Assembly: GCA_003152555.1 (NCBI GenBank)
Contig: PMAL01000129.1
Coordinates: 36,670 to 42,705, forward strand
Origin: Acidimicrobiaceae bacterium
Lineage (GTDB): Bacteria; Actinomycetota; Acidimicrobiia; Acidimicrobiales; RAAP-2
Length of the DNA stretch: 6,036 nucleotides
Direction of reading: 5' to 3'
Part shown: positions 1-5,462 of the stretch, piece by piece
Numbering within the stretch: position 1 is the stretch's first letter
Layout: every line of letters begins with the position of its first letter
Notes under the pieces: model-generated
Database searches by the model: none
Seen by the model: only the letters and a program-made list of their open reading frames with translations
What the model was told of the DNA's origin: nothing
Made by a program: the position numbers and the translations under genes

Positions 1-405
1 GATCTGTGGACTGACCGTCACGAGCGCTTGACGCCGGGCACGCAACTACTGAGCGATCGTGGGCCAATGGTCGTGACCGCCTCCGCCGCCCACCAGCAGC
101 GATTCATCGTTTCCTTTGAGGGTGTCAACACGCGCGAGGACGCCGAGCGACTGCGTGGCCTCGTGCTCTCGGCGCCCGTACTCGAGGACCTCGACGAGGG
201 TGTGATCTGGATCCACCAACTGTTTGGCGCCGAGGTCTACGACGCGAGCGGGCAACTGCGCGGCGTCGTGAGCGATGTCGAAGCCAATCCCGCGAGTGAT
301 CTGCTGGTGCTCGACAGTGGTGTGCTGGTGCCGCTCACGTTCGTGACCAAGGTCGAAGCCAATCGCCGCATTGACGTCGATGTTCCCGATGGGTTGTTCG
401 AATGA
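1..405 (+). CDS. rimM: Ribosome maturation factor RimM (5'-truncated by the window edge)
   Basis: RimM binds 30S subunits through protein uS19 and assists late maturation of the 16S rRNA head in the cytoplasm. The frame is open from base 1 and the first visible residues (DLWTDRHERLTPGTQLL) match the inside of the RimM N-terminal beta-barrel, so the gene starts upstream. About 30-40 residues are missing relative to a usual 165-175 aa protein. A TTG at 28 and an ATG at 67 are internal codons, not starts. Of the 134 visible residues, 1-60 finish the RimM barrel (FEGVNTREDAERLRGL is typical) and about 68-134 form the PRC-barrel, with IHQLFGAEVYD and the family-typical ending VPDGLFE. The stop overlaps the trmD start as ATGA (402-405), indicating translational coupling. 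The rimM-trmD-rplS order is the standard bacterial one. Identification is firm. Confidence 0.96.
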   Translation, partial: DLWTDRHERLTPGTQLLSDRGPMVVTASAAHQQRFIVSFEGVNTREDAERLRGLVLSAPVLEDLDEGVIWIHQLFGAEVYDASGQLRGVVSDVEANPASDLLVLDSGVLVPLTFVTKVEANRRIDVDVPDGLFE

Positions 406-1154
406 GCCTTCGTATTGACGTGCTCACTCTCTTTCCCGAGGCCGTGTCACAGTACGCGACGACATCGGTGCTCGGACGAGCGCAGGAGCGCGGCGTGTGG
501 CAGCTGCACGTGCACGACATTCGCGACGCCTCGGATGATCCCCACCGCACCGTCGACGACACGCCCTTCGGCGGGGGAGCGGGCATGGTGCTGCTCGGCG
601 AACCTATCCTGCGCACCGTCGAATCTGATCCCGGCATGGCGCGACCGCTCATTGCGCTCACGCCATCGGGACGAACGTTCTCGCACGACGTGGCGTTAGA
701 GCTCAGCCACCTCGAGGGCTTCTCATTGTTGTGCGGTCGCTACGAGGGTATTGACCAGCGAGCGCTTGATTTGGTGGTCGATGAAGAATTGTCCCTCGGC
801 GACTTCGTGCTCGCCGGCGGAGAACTGGCGGCCCTGTGCGTCATTGAGTCAGTAGTGCGCCTCAGACCCGGCGGCCTGGGCAACGACGAATCAACGCTCC
901 AAGAGTCCTTCGGTGATGGACTCTTGGAGTACCCGCACTACACCAGGCCGGCGCAGCTGCGGGGTCTGAACGTGCCCGAAATTCTTCGCTCGGGTGACCA
1001 CGCCCGCATTCTTCGCTGGCGTCGCGCGCAGTCGCTACTGCGTACCATGGCCCTGCGTCCGGACTTAATGGAGCGTCGCGGAGGTCTCAGCGCGCACGAG
1101 CAAGCCATTCTGGATGAATTCCCGGCGTTGGATGAGACCGGTCAAAACGGCTAA
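402..1154 (+). CDS. trmD: tRNA (guanine-N1-)-methyltransferase TrmD
   Basis: TrmD transfers a methyl group from S-adenosylmethionine to N1 of G37 in tRNAs with G36G37, preventing +1 frameshifting; it acts as a SPOUT-fold homodimer. The 250-residue product has the usual family length. Visible landmarks are the N-terminal IDVLTLFPE, the GGGAGMVL stretch (57-64), the trefoil-knot segments LLCGRYEGIDQR (109-120) and SLGDFVLAGGELAAL (131-145), then SFGDGLLEYPHYTRP (169-183). D172 in that last segment aligns, by memory of the E. coli protein, with the catalytic aspartate D169. The helical C-terminal domain contains VPEILRSGDH. The ATG at 402 overlaps the rimM stop by 4 nt; no strong Shine-Dalgarno is visible, so translation probably depends on rimM. 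All expected motifs are intact, so it should be functional and likely essential. Confidence 0.98.
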   Translation: MSLRIDVLTLFPEAVSQYATTSVLGRAQERGVWQLHVHDIRDASDDPHRTVDDTPFGGGAGMVLLGEPILRTVESDPGMARPLIALTPSGRTFSHDVALELSHLEGFSLLCGRYEGIDQRALDLVVDEELSLGDFVLAGGELAALCVIESVVRLRPGGLGNDESTLQESFGDGLLEYPHYTRPAQLRGLNVPEILRSGDHARILRWRRAQSLLRTMALRPDLMERRGGLSAHEQAILDEFPALDETGQNG

Positions 1155-1157
1155 ACT
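1128..1157 (+). promoter_or_regulatory. Candidate internal promoter for rplS
   Basis: TTGGAT (1128-1133) and TAAACT (1152-1157) lie 18 nt apart at the 3' end of trmD. Each matches the sigma-70-type consensus at four of six positions. It would give a transcript starting about 25-30 nt before the rplS ATG, allowing bL19 to be made independently of trmD. Only the match itself is seen; promoter function is inferred and weak matches of this kind arise by chance. Confidence 0.25.
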
Positions 1158-1176
1158 TGCTAGACCTCAGTGATCC

Positions 1177-1184
1177 GAAAGGGA
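1177..1184 (+). promoter_or_regulatory. Ribosome binding site that sets the rplS start
   Basis: GAAAGGGA ends 8 nt before the ATG at 1193. It favours that ATG over the in-frame TTG at 1157, which would add 12 residues that do not resemble bL19. Confidence 0.7.
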
Positions 1185-1192
1185 CCGCTCTC

Positions 1193-1549
1193 ATGAATCC
1201 GACCGACCTGATTGACAACGACTCACTTCGTGATGACATTCCCGAATTTCGCGCCGGTGACACCGTCAAGGTGCACGTGCGGGTTGTTGAGGGCACCCGC
1301 CAGCGTGTCCAGGTGTTCCTCGGCATCGTGATCCGTCGCCAGGGCTCGGGCCTGCAGGAGACCTTCACCGTTCGCAAGATCAGCTTCGGCGTGGGCGTAG
1401 AGCGGACCTTTCCGGTGCACGCGCCGACAATCGCCAAGATTGAAGTCGAGTCCTACGGCGACATTCGCCGGGCCAAGCTGTACTACCTTCGCGATCTACG
1501 CGGGAAGGCCGCCAAGATCAAGGAACTCCGCGTTACCGAGCGCGCGTAA
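1193..1549 (+). CDS. rplS: 50S ribosomal protein bL19
   Basis: bL19 sits at the 30S-50S interface of the 50S subunit. The ATG at 1193 gives 118 residues, the normal size, starting MNPTDLIDNDSLRDDIPEF; the frame is open back to 1157 but that extension is not family-like. Conserved elements are FRAGDTVKVHVRVVEG (about residues 19-34), VQVFLGIVIRRQGSG, ETFTVRKISFGVGVERTFP (about 57-75) and the C-terminal RRAKLYYLRDLRGKAAKIKE, diagnostic of L19. It lies 38 nt downstream of trmD, the largest gap in this cluster, with a good Shine-Dalgarno sequence and a possible internal promoter. The next gene begins 9 nt after its stop and in the same frame. Identification is certain. Confidence 0.98.
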   Translation: MNPTDLIDNDSLRDDIPEFRAGDTVKVHVRVVEGTRQRVQVFLGIVIRRQGSGLQETFTVRKISFGVGVERTFPVHAPTIAKIEVESYGDIRRAKLYYLRDLRGKAAKIKELRVTERA

Positions 1550-1558
1550 ATCGCCTCC

Positions 1559-1858
1559 ATGGGCGAAGAAGAGCTCGACGACTACGAATCAACGTTAGAA
1601 CTGGCGCTCGTCCAGGAGTACAAAGCGGTCGTCGGGATGTTCGAATACGCCGTGGAGACGGACCGCCGTTTCTATCTCGCCAATGACGTCGCCATTGAGG
1701 TGCGCGCTTCAGGCACACCCACCCTGCTCGAGGTGACCCTGCACGACGCGTGGGTCTGGGATATGTACCGGTCAGCTCGCTTCGTGCCGTCGGTGCGCAT
1801 ATTGACGTTCCGCGACGTCAACATTGAGCGGCTGCCCAAAGAGGATCTGCAGCCCTGA
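1559..1858 (+). CDS. DUF2469 family protein (Rv2901c-like), function unknown
   Basis: This 99-residue cytoplasmic protein matches the actinobacterial DUF2469 family along its whole length. The recognisable blocks are the acidic N-terminus (EEELDDYESTLELAL), then VVGMFEYAVETDRRFYLAN (about residues 25-43) and the signature DAWVWDMYRSARFVPSVRI (about 63-81) followed by TFRDVNIE. No signal peptide or membrane segment is seen. No function is established for the family that I know of; it is conserved beside rplS, lepB and rnhB (Rv2904c-Rv2901c in M. tuberculosis). Here it follows rplS by 9 nt and lepB and rnhB are not between them. No Shine-Dalgarno precedes the ATG, and the rplS stop lies three codons upstream in the same frame, so re-initiation after rplS is likely. 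The family assignment is strong. Confidence 0.9.
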   Translation: MGEEELDDYESTLELALVQEYKAVVGMFEYAVETDRRFYLANDVAIEVRASGTPTLLEVTLHDAWVWDMYRSARFVPSVRILTFRDVNIERLPKEDLQP

Positions 1859-1860
1859 GC

Positions 1861-2349
1861 ATGGAGTTGACTCGCCTCATCGCCCCGCTCGCGCGATTGG
1901 GTGATGTCGCGAGCGTCGTCAGCGCGCAAGCAAACATGGTCATTCTCGAGTGCAGTGACGCCGACACCGTGATGGCGGCGGCGACACTAGGCGGTGAACT
2001 TGACCGACCCATCGGCGTCTGGCTCGAGATCACCTCTGGTTACAGCGCCGCACTCTGCGCGCGCGACGTCGCCACGCTCAGCTGGCTGATTGACCTAGAG
2101 CACGTGGTCGTTGCCGCGACCGAAAAATCCCAAAGCCACGCCGACGTGGTTGCAGCGTTGCTCACTAACGATGAGGTGAACTTCACCAACGACGTCGCGG
2201 TGATTGCGCACGCCTACAACCGTCCGGCACCGCCCAAACCGATCACGGTCTGGAGTTTCGACGGCACGTCAGTGCATCGTGGAGGAACCGAGTTGATTGA
2301 GTCCTCCGGCGCTCACTTCGCCGAGATCTCGCTGACGACGTTCGCCTAA
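1861..2349 (+). CDS. Short protein resembling a reduced luciferase-like (LLM/F420-type) monooxygenase
   Basis: The 162-residue product begins 2 nt after the DUF2469 stop, so it is probably in the same operon. A weak GAGGAT lies 14 nt before the ATG. Residues 60-77 (GYSAALCARDVATLSWLI) resemble the luciferase-like pattern in which substrate-barrel residues precede ARxxATLDxLSGGR. Residues 93-131 (SHADVVAALLTNDEVNF, then NRPAPPKPITVW) resemble the usual segment with RALLTGExVTF followed by RPAPPxPxPVW. Intact family members have about 300 or more residues; the N-terminal flavin-contacting strands and C-terminal third seem absent, and the normally conserved SGGR is replaced by IDLE. It may therefore be a non-catalytic, reduced homologue or a decayed remnant, although the frame is open and uses codons like its neighbours. 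The resemblance is by eye only; the function is unknown. Confidence 0.6.
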   Translation: MELTRLIAPLARLGDVASVVSAQANMVILECSDADTVMAAATLGGELDRPIGVWLEITSGYSAALCARDVATLSWLIDLEHVVVAATEKSQSHADVVAALLTNDEVNFTNDVAVIAHAYNRPAPPKPITVWSFDGTSVHRGGTELIESSGAHFAEISLTTFA

Positions 2350-2351
2350 AG

Positions 2352-2753
2352 TTATTCGGGCTGCATTGCGATGCGGTCGGGGTGGATGCGCACCGTCACG
2401 CGCACCTCGCCTTCATGGCGGAAAGGGTACGAGTCGACGCCCAGGTACTTTTTCGCCAATCGGTCAATGACTTCGTCGGCGCCGTCGGTGGTAAAGCCCA
2501 CGACGGTGCCGCGAATGGCGACGGCGGACTGCGGATTATCGGGGTCGGTGAGCGACACGGCGACGCGCGAGTCGCTCGCGAGATTGCGGGCCTTCGCTCG
2601 TCCGAGCGCGGTGTTGATCACGATGTCATCGCCGTCGAGTTCCACCCACACGGGAGTCACGTTCGGCTCACCGTCAGGGCCGAGGCTGGCGACGTGCGCG
2701 AGCACTTGCTTTGCGAAGAGAGCCCGCGTCGCGGGAGTGAAGGTATCGGCCAT
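2352..2753 (-). CDS. PPOX-class F420-dependent oxidoreductase (Rv1155-like)
   Basis: This 133-residue protein has the split beta-barrel of the pyridoxamine-5'-phosphate-oxidase-like family, in the actinobacterial subgroup that binds coenzyme F420 rather than FMN. Recognisable blocks are AHVASLGPDGEPNVTPVWVELDGDDIVINTALGRAKARNL in pieces: strand 1-2 at about residues 19-37, INTALGRAKARNL at 46-58, then VAVSLTDPDNP (64-74) and KKYLGVDSYP (101-110), with EVRVTVRIHPDRI closing the barrel. Length and motif order match the TIGR03618-type proteins. The substrate is unknown; relatives reduce enones or bind biliverdin-like molecules. The start codon is preceded by AGGAG at a 6-nt spacing. The gene is convergent with the preceding plus-strand gene and divergent from nfo. 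The F420 preference is inferred from subgroup resemblance. Confidence 0.88.
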   Translation of the reverse strand: MADTFTPATRALFAKQVLAHVASLGPDGEPNVTPVWVELDGDDIVINTALGRAKARNLASDSRVAVSLTDPDNPQSAVAIRGTVVGFTTDGADEVIDRLAKKYLGVDSYPFRHEGEVRVTVRIHPDRIAMQPE

Positions 2754-2788
2754 GGACGGCTCCTGTCAGTGATTTGGGGTTCCGAGAC

Positions 2789-2794
2789 TAGATT
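2789..2794 (+). promoter_or_regulatory. Candidate -10 box for a leaderless nfo transcript
   Basis: TAGATT fits the actinobacterial TANNNT -10 pattern and ends 8 nt before the nfo ATG at 2803. The start of transcription would therefore fall at or next to the ATG, making the mRNA leaderless. In keeping with that, no purine-rich Shine-Dalgarno precedes the ATG. No clear -35 element is seen. Inference from spacing only. Confidence 0.4.
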
Positions 2795-2796
2795 TT

Positions 2797-2802
2797 ATTG
2801 TA
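2797..2802 (-). promoter_or_regulatory. Candidate -10 box for the PPOX gene
   Basis: On the minus strand TACAAT matches TATAAT at five of six positions, inside an unusually AT-rich patch. Transcription would begin near 2790 and give a leader of about 36 nt holding the AGGAG Shine-Dalgarno sequence. No convincing -35 is seen 16-18 nt upstream, which would lie inside the nfo coding region. Confidence 0.4.
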
Positions 2803-3744
2803 ATGAACATTGGTGCTCACGTTCGCGGCGGAGGCAAGCTGATTCCTTCACTCGAAGCGGGCGTCGAGATCGGCGCGACGTCGGTGCAAGTCTTCACCCA
2901 GAGCCCGAGGATGTGGAAGCCCTCGCAGTACGCGCCGGAGGTCTTGGCGGCGTTCCGCGACGCGCAGGCGCAGCACCCAAGTGTGAAACAGACGTTTTGT
3001 CACGCGACGTACCTCATCAACCTGGCGTCGAGTGACAAGCAACTGTATCGAAGGTCAGTCGACTGTCTCACGCACAACCTTTCCGTTGGACGGGGCATGG
3101 GGGCGTCGGGCGTGGTGTTACACGTGGGCAGCCACATGGGCGCCGGTTTTGACGAAGTCGTCGATCAGATTGCCGGTGCGCTGGAACATTCACTCAACAA
3201 TGCGGATCCGTCGCCGCCAGGCGTGAAGGATTGTCCCATCCTGATCGAGAACGCCGCCGGCACCGGCGGCACGGTGGGGCGCAGCCTCGAAGAGATTGAG
3301 GCGTTGATTAATGCCTGTGGCGGTGACGAACGCCTGGGGCTGTGCATCGACACCCAGCACCTCTGGGCCAGTGGCGTTGACTACTCGACCGTCGCGGGTA
3401 CCAAGAAATTGATCAAGGAGATCAAGGACCGAATTGGTCTGGAGCGGCTGCGCTGCCTACACCTCAACGATTCGAAGATTGAACTGGGCGCCAATCGGGA
3501 CCGTCACGCCAACATCGACGAGGGCACCATTGGCACCAAGGGTCTCGCCCCACTGGTTGGGCATCCTAAGATTCGCGACCTGCCGTTGTTGCTCGAGGTA
3601 CCGGGAAGCGGCGAAGGACCGCGCGCGGTTGACGTGAAGAAAGCACAGAAGGTCGTGCTCGCCGGGATCAAGTTGTACGCGGCTGCGTCAAAGACCGCGC
3701 CGGGCGTTAAGAGCACGGCCGCGAAAAAGACCACGAAGAAATAG
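2803..3744 (+). CDS. nfo: Endonuclease IV (deoxyribonuclease IV, AP endonuclease)
   Basis: Nfo cuts DNA 5' to abasic sites and removes 3'-blocking groups in base excision repair, using a trinuclear zinc site in a TIM barrel. The 313-residue product opens with the family start MNIGAHVRGGG. All the metal-ligand positions known from the E. coli enzyme appear to be present: H67 (FCHATYLINLAS), H107 (LHVGSH), E149 (LIENAAGTGG), D183 and H186 (CIDTQHLWASG), H220 (LHLNDSK), D233 and H235 (RDRHANIDEG) and E265 (LLLEVPG). E. coli Nfo has 285 residues; the excess here is a basic, Ala/Lys/Thr-rich tail from about residue 294 ending AAKKTTKK, probably disordered and possibly a DNA-binding aid. The ATG lacks a Shine-Dalgarno. 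fumC follows after 10 nt. Confidence 0.96.
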   Translation: MNIGAHVRGGGKLIPSLEAGVEIGATSVQVFTQSPRMWKPSQYAPEVLAAFRDAQAQHPSVKQTFCHATYLINLASSDKQLYRRSVDCLTHNLSVGRGMGASGVVLHVGSHMGAGFDEVVDQIAGALEHSLNNADPSPPGVKDCPILIENAAGTGGTVGRSLEEIEALINACGGDERLGLCIDTQHLWASGVDYSTVAGTKKLIKEIKDRIGLERLRCLHLNDSKIELGANRDRHANIDEGTIGTKGLAPLVGHPKIRDLPLLLEVPGSGEGPRAVDVKKAQKVVLAGIKLYAAASKTAPGVKSTAAKKTTKK

Positions 3745-3748
3745 GGAG
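3743..3748 (+). promoter_or_regulatory. Ribosome binding site that selects the fumC GTG start
   Basis: AGGGAG, overlapping the nfo stop codon, ends 6 nt before the GTG at 3755. A competing AGGAG (3771-3775) lies 9 nt before an in-frame ATG at 3785. The GTG is preferred because the resulting N-terminus (VREESDSMG) aligns residue-for-residue with E. coli FumC. Confidence 0.6.
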
Positions 3749-3754
3749 AGAGAC

Positions 3755-5143
3755 GTGAGCGACGTACGTGAGGAGTCCGATTCAATGGGCACGATTGAGG
3801 TACGGTCCGATTGTTACTGGGGCGCTCAGACCGAGCGGAGCCTGCATTTCTTCGCCATCAGCGACGAGACCATGCCGCCCGCGGTGCTGCGGGCCTTCGG
3901 CATTCTGAAGCTGGCCTCGGCGCAGGTAAATCAGGCGCTGGGGAAGCTCGACGACGAGAAGGCCGCGTTGATTGAGCGCGCGGCTCAGGAGGTGATTGAC
4001 GGACTGTTGATGGATCAGTTCCCCCTGCGAATTTGGCAGACCGGTTCGGGGACCCAAACCAACATGAACGTGAATGAAGTGATATCGAACCGCGCGATTG
4101 AGTTAGCGGGCGGCGTGCTCGGCAGCAAGAAGCCCGTGCATCCCAACGACGACGTCAATATGTCCCAGTCAAGTAACGACACGTTTCCGACGGCGATGCA
4201 CATCACCGCAGTGGTGGAGATTACGAACCGCCTCGTGCCGGCGGTGACGCGACTTCGCGATGCGTTGGACGTTAAGGCCCAGGCGTACGCCGGCATCGTG
4301 AAGATCGGTCGCACGCACCTCATGGACGCCGTGCCGCTCACGCTGGGTCAGGAGTTTTCGGGCTATGTGTCCCAGCTGGACGCCGATCTCACTCGCTTGG
4401 ATCTCGTGCTTGGCGGTCTGTACGAACTAGCAGCCGGTGGGACGGCCGTGGGCACGGGGCTTAACACGCACCCCGAATTCGGTGATCGCGTGGCCGCGGC
4501 TATTTCGTCGCTGACCGGTAAGCCTTTCGTCACGGCGCCAAACAAGTTTGCCGCGCTGGCGGGACACGATGCGTTGGTCTTCGCGCACGGCGCGATCAAG
4601 ACACTGGCCGCCAGTCTCATGAAGATTGCCGATGACATTCGCTGGCTCGGCTCGGGGCCGCGCTCGGGGCTAGGAGAATTACACCTGCCCGAAAACGAAC
4701 CGGGAAGTTCCATCATGCCGGGAAAGGTCAACCCGACGCAGTGTGAAGCAATGATCATGGTCGCGATTCAAGTCTTCGCCAATGACGCGGCGGTCTCCAT
4801 GGCCGGATCGCGCGGCAACTTAGAACTCAACGTGTGCAAGCCCGTGCTGGTACACAATTTCTGCAATTCAATTGACCTGTTGACTGATGCCTGCGACCGG
4901 TTCCGTGAGTTCTGCGTTGATGGCCTTGAGCCCAACTACGAGCAGATCAGTCACCACCTCAACAACTCACTGATGTTGGTGACCGCCTTGGCGCCCATCA
5001 TTGGTTACGACAAATCAGCCGAGGTGGCGAAGAAGGCCCATAAGGAACAGATCACGCTTCGTGAGGCAACGATCTCCCTGGGCTTCTTGAGCGGCGAAGA
5101 GTTCGACGCGGCGGTGGTGCCCGAAGATATGACTCACCCTTGA
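3755..5143 (+). CDS. fumC: Fumarate hydratase, class II
   Basis: FumC is the iron-independent homotetrameric fumarase that interconverts fumarate and L-malate in the TCA cycle. With the GTG start the product has 462 residues (E. coli 467) and its numbering falls in register with E. coli FumC. Visible motifs are GSGTQTNMNVNEV (97-109), VHPNDDVNMSQSSND (128-142, with H129), IGRTHLMDAVPLTLGQE (184-200, with active-site H188) and the superfamily signature GSSIMPGKVNPTQCEA (317-332, with catalytic-loop S318), then HLNNSLMLVTAL and IGYDKSAEVAKKAHKE. GSSIMPGKVNP is shared with aspartase and argininosuccinate lyase, but overall identity clearly favours FumC over AspA. A second start at ATG 3785 would remove residues conserved in the family. 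The stop overlaps the next start as TTGA (5140-5143). Confidence 0.96.
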   Translation: MSDVREESDSMGTIEVRSDCYWGAQTERSLHFFAISDETMPPAVLRAFGILKLASAQVNQALGKLDDEKAALIERAAQEVIDGLLMDQFPLRIWQTGSGTQTNMNVNEVISNRAIELAGGVLGSKKPVHPNDDVNMSQSSNDTFPTAMHITAVVEITNRLVPAVTRLRDALDVKAQAYAGIVKIGRTHLMDAVPLTLGQEFSGYVSQLDADLTRLDLVLGGLYELAAGGTAVGTGLNTHPEFGDRVAAAISSLTGKPFVTAPNKFAALAGHDALVFAHGAIKTLAASLMKIADDIRWLGSGPRSGLGELHLPENEPGSSIMPGKVNPTQCEAMIMVAIQVFANDAAVSMAGSRGNLELNVCKPVLVHNFCNSIDLLTDACDRFREFCVDGLEPNYEQISHHLNNSLMLVTALAPIIGYDKSAEVAKKAHKEQITLREATISLGFLSGEEFDAAVVPEDMTHP

Positions 5144-5460
5144 GCCAATCCGATCGGCTGGATAACGCGACCGTCGACGCGTGGTTAACCTCACACTCGA
5201 CGTGGTCCGTCATTGACGGACATCTCGTGCGCGAAATTCGCACCACCAACTACCCGAGTGCAGTCGAAATACTGGGGGCACAGGTAGAACTGGCCCAGCG
5301 CCTCGATCATCATCCCGTTGTCACGGTCGATTACGCCGGCGCGCGATTCGAACTTTGGACACACGTGTCCGGAGGCCTCAGCCAGTTAGATCTGGACTAC
5401 GCGCAGGCCCTGGATGAACTCGTGTCGACTCACTTTTCCGATGTTGTGGTCACTACTTGA
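5140..5460 (+). CDS. Pterin-4a-carbinolamine dehydratase-like protein (PCD/DCoH)
   Basis: PCDs dehydrate 4a-hydroxy-tetrahydropterin, recycling the cofactor of aromatic amino acid hydroxylases; bacterial members may also serve molybdopterin metabolism. The 106-residue length is typical. The signature region reads HHP (57-59), Y65, H75 and D84, with spacings that fit the recalled consensus [EDKH]-x3-H-[HN]-[PCS]-x5,6-[YWF]-x9-[HW]-x8,15-D. The first position, however, is Q53 instead of E/D/K/H. The N-terminus (RLDNATVDAWLTSHSTW, then VIDGHLVREI) is also family-like, so the start cannot lie much further downstream. The only suitable start is the TTG at 5140, which overlaps the fumC stop by 4 nt and implies coupled translation. 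The gene is tail-to-tail with the PspAB-like gene, overlapping it by 8 nt. No hydroxylase or Moco gene is visible. Confidence 0.85.
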   Translation: MSQSDRLDNATVDAWLTSHSTWSVIDGHLVREIRTTNYPSAVEILGAQVELAQRLDHHPVVTVDYAGARFELWTHVSGGLSQLDLDYAQALDELVSTHFSDVVVTT

Positions 5461-5462
5461 CC
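5448..5462. terminator. Small inverted repeat at the convergent gene ends (possible weak bidirectional terminator)
   Basis: GGTCA (5448-5452) and TGACC (5458-5462) form a perfect 5-bp stem with a 5-nt loop, extendable by one wobble pair. It covers the stop codons of both convergent genes. There is no T-tract on either side, so an intrinsic terminator is doubtful and the repeat may be chance. Confidence 0.2.

Noticed and set aside
28..405. rimM read as a complete gene from the TTG at 28
   Set aside because: The codons before it (DLWTDRHER) continue the RimM family pattern to the window edge, so the gene is cut and the TTG is internal.
1157..1192. N-terminal extension of bL19 from the TTG at 1157
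   Set aside because: The added residues do not resemble bL19, and the ATG at 1193 has a properly spaced GAAAGGGA.
1193..1858. Natural rplS-DUF2469 fusion by stop readthrough
   Set aside because: The frames match, but there is no recoding signal or structure, and DUF2469 has its own ATG; kept only as a remote possibility in the junction finding.
2354..2375. Short GCAT/ATGC inverted repeat near the convergent ends at 2349/2352
   Set aside because: The stem is about 4 bp with no T-tract, within the PPOX coding region; indistinguishable from chance.
2382..3035. A 217-codon plus-strand open frame across the PPOX gene and the start of nfo
   Set aside because: It is antisense to a clear PPOX protein and out of frame with nfo; its translation is low in recognisable motifs and has the bias of a GC-rich shadow frame.
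3785..5143. Shorter fumC starting at the ATG at 3785 with its own AGGAG
   Set aside because: It would delete the conserved N-terminal residues; the GTG at 3755 restores register with E. coli FumC. The shorter form cannot be wholly excluded.
3755..5143. Aspartate ammonia-lyase (aspA) instead of fumarase
   Set aside because: The shared GSSIMPGKVNP motif is superfamily-wide, but the N-terminus, the HPNDDVN region and the GRTHLMDAVPLTLGQE region follow FumC closely.
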